A DNA stretch of 39,770 bases from VBAS01 sp035318985 (GTDB lineage Bacteria > Bacteroidota > Bacteroidia > Chitinophagales > Chitinophagaceae), in contig DATHDP010000093.1 of the NCBI GenBank assembly GCA_035318985.1, forward strand, positions 1-39,770. The letters are read 5' to 3'. A model generated the notes under the pieces. The model ran no database searches and had not been told where the DNA came from. It saw only the letters and a program-made list of their open reading frames with translations. Within the stretch, counting starts at the first letter, position 1; every line of letters starts with the position of its first letter. This document shows positions 39,408 through 39,770 of this stretch, piece after piece. Position numbers and translations under genes: made by a program.

Positions 39408-39770
39408 ATGTTCAATTTAATTTTATTTGGTCCCCCGGGAAGTGGTAAAGGCACGCAATCAGACAAGCTTGTTGAAAAGTATGGACTTGTCCATCTTTCT
39501 ACCGGCAACCTGCTTCGTGAAGAGATCGCTAATAAAACCCCTCTTGGCAAAGAAGCAAAAAAATTTATCGATCATGGCCAGTTGGTCCCCGATGAAGTGG
39601 TGATCGGTATGGTAGATTCTTTTTTTGACAGGCACAAAGAAGTAAATGGTTTTTTGTTTGATGGTTTTCCCCGTACAGTGGCGCAGGCACAGGCATTGGA
39701 TAAATTGTTATCATTGAAAAAAACTGATATTGCCATAGTGCTTGCTCTTGACGTAACCGAGCAGGAATTA
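39408..39770 (+). CDS. adk: Adenylate kinase, N-terminal part
   Basis: The first 121 residues, cut by the right edge. MFNLILFGPPGSGKGTQ contains the P-loop, then YGLVHLSTGNLLREEI with the AMP-binding LSTG and Arg, and GFLFDGFPRTVAQAQAL with the DGFPR motif. These are diagnostic of adenylate kinase, which interconverts ATP + AMP and two ADP. It is divergent from msrB, with a 193-base spacer that contains promoter boxes for both. Confidence 0.96.
   Translation, partial: MFNLILFGPPGSGKGTQSDKLVEKYGLVHLSTGNLLREEIANKTPLGKEAKKFIDHGQLVPDEVVIGMVDSFFDRHKEVNGFLFDGFPRTVAQAQALDKLLSLKKTDIAIVLALDVTEQEL

Overview
The window is a chromosomal segment of a Bacteroidota bacterium, most likely a member of the Chitinophagaceae. 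The evidence is a SusD-type outer-membrane protein, a GH97 glycosidase, DUF4834 and DUF3943 proteins, many signal-peptide beta-barrels, absence of clear Shine-Dalgarno sites, and repeated matches to the Bacteroidota -7 promoter box TAnnTTTG ahead of genes and tRNAs. It is AT-rich and mostly housekeeping or envelope sequence. I see no IS element, prophage or CRISPR array.

Layout. 1-1665: the tail of a SusD-like protein, then a TlpA-type thioredoxin protein with a DUF3738-like C-terminus, closed by a strong terminator. 1675-3560 (minus): AraC regulator, MauE/DoxX-like redox membrane protein and a small exported protein. 3561-6121: a hairpin-rich leader, then a two-gene cassette of a MazG-like NTP pyrophosphohydrolase and a PD-(D/E)XK nuclease fused to a DUF2075/Schlafen-type helicase. 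This is the best candidate for a defence or nucleotide-stress system. 6321-8796: a DUF937-like protein, a small unknown, a DUF72 protein and a small exported protein. 8797-9521: about 725 non-coding bases packed with inverted repeats, then tRNA-Asn. 9764-14444: GH97 alpha-glucosidase, Rieske protein, HflX and an outer-membrane barrel. 14613-14796: a CAU-anticodon tRNA preceded by a decayed tRNA copy.

15115-20039 is the conserved rimP-nusA-infB operon with a textbook promoter and a leader hairpin, followed by a SurA-like chaperone. 21552-27409: DUF3943 protein, a long amidophosphoribosyltransferase, SixA-like phosphatase, an EamA transporter with a MurG-like glycosyltransferase, a 47-residue lipoprotein missed by length cut-offs, and a small unknown. 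27562-32073: subtilisin-like lipoprotein, a beta-barrel with a Cys/Ser-rich insert, an unknown gene with no normal start codon, a PLP aminotransferase and a small membrane protein. 32182-39214 (minus): a large BNR/VPS10-type beta-propeller protein, an M16 peptidase and an exported MsrB. The window ends inside adk.

Together the genes cover translation and transcription factors (RimP, NusA, IF-2, HflX, tRNAs), envelope biogenesis and protein quality control (SurA, M16, S8, MsrB, TlpA-like), glycan use (SusD, GH97) and purine synthesis. The MazG/helicase-nuclease cassette and the repeat clusters are the accessory-looking parts.
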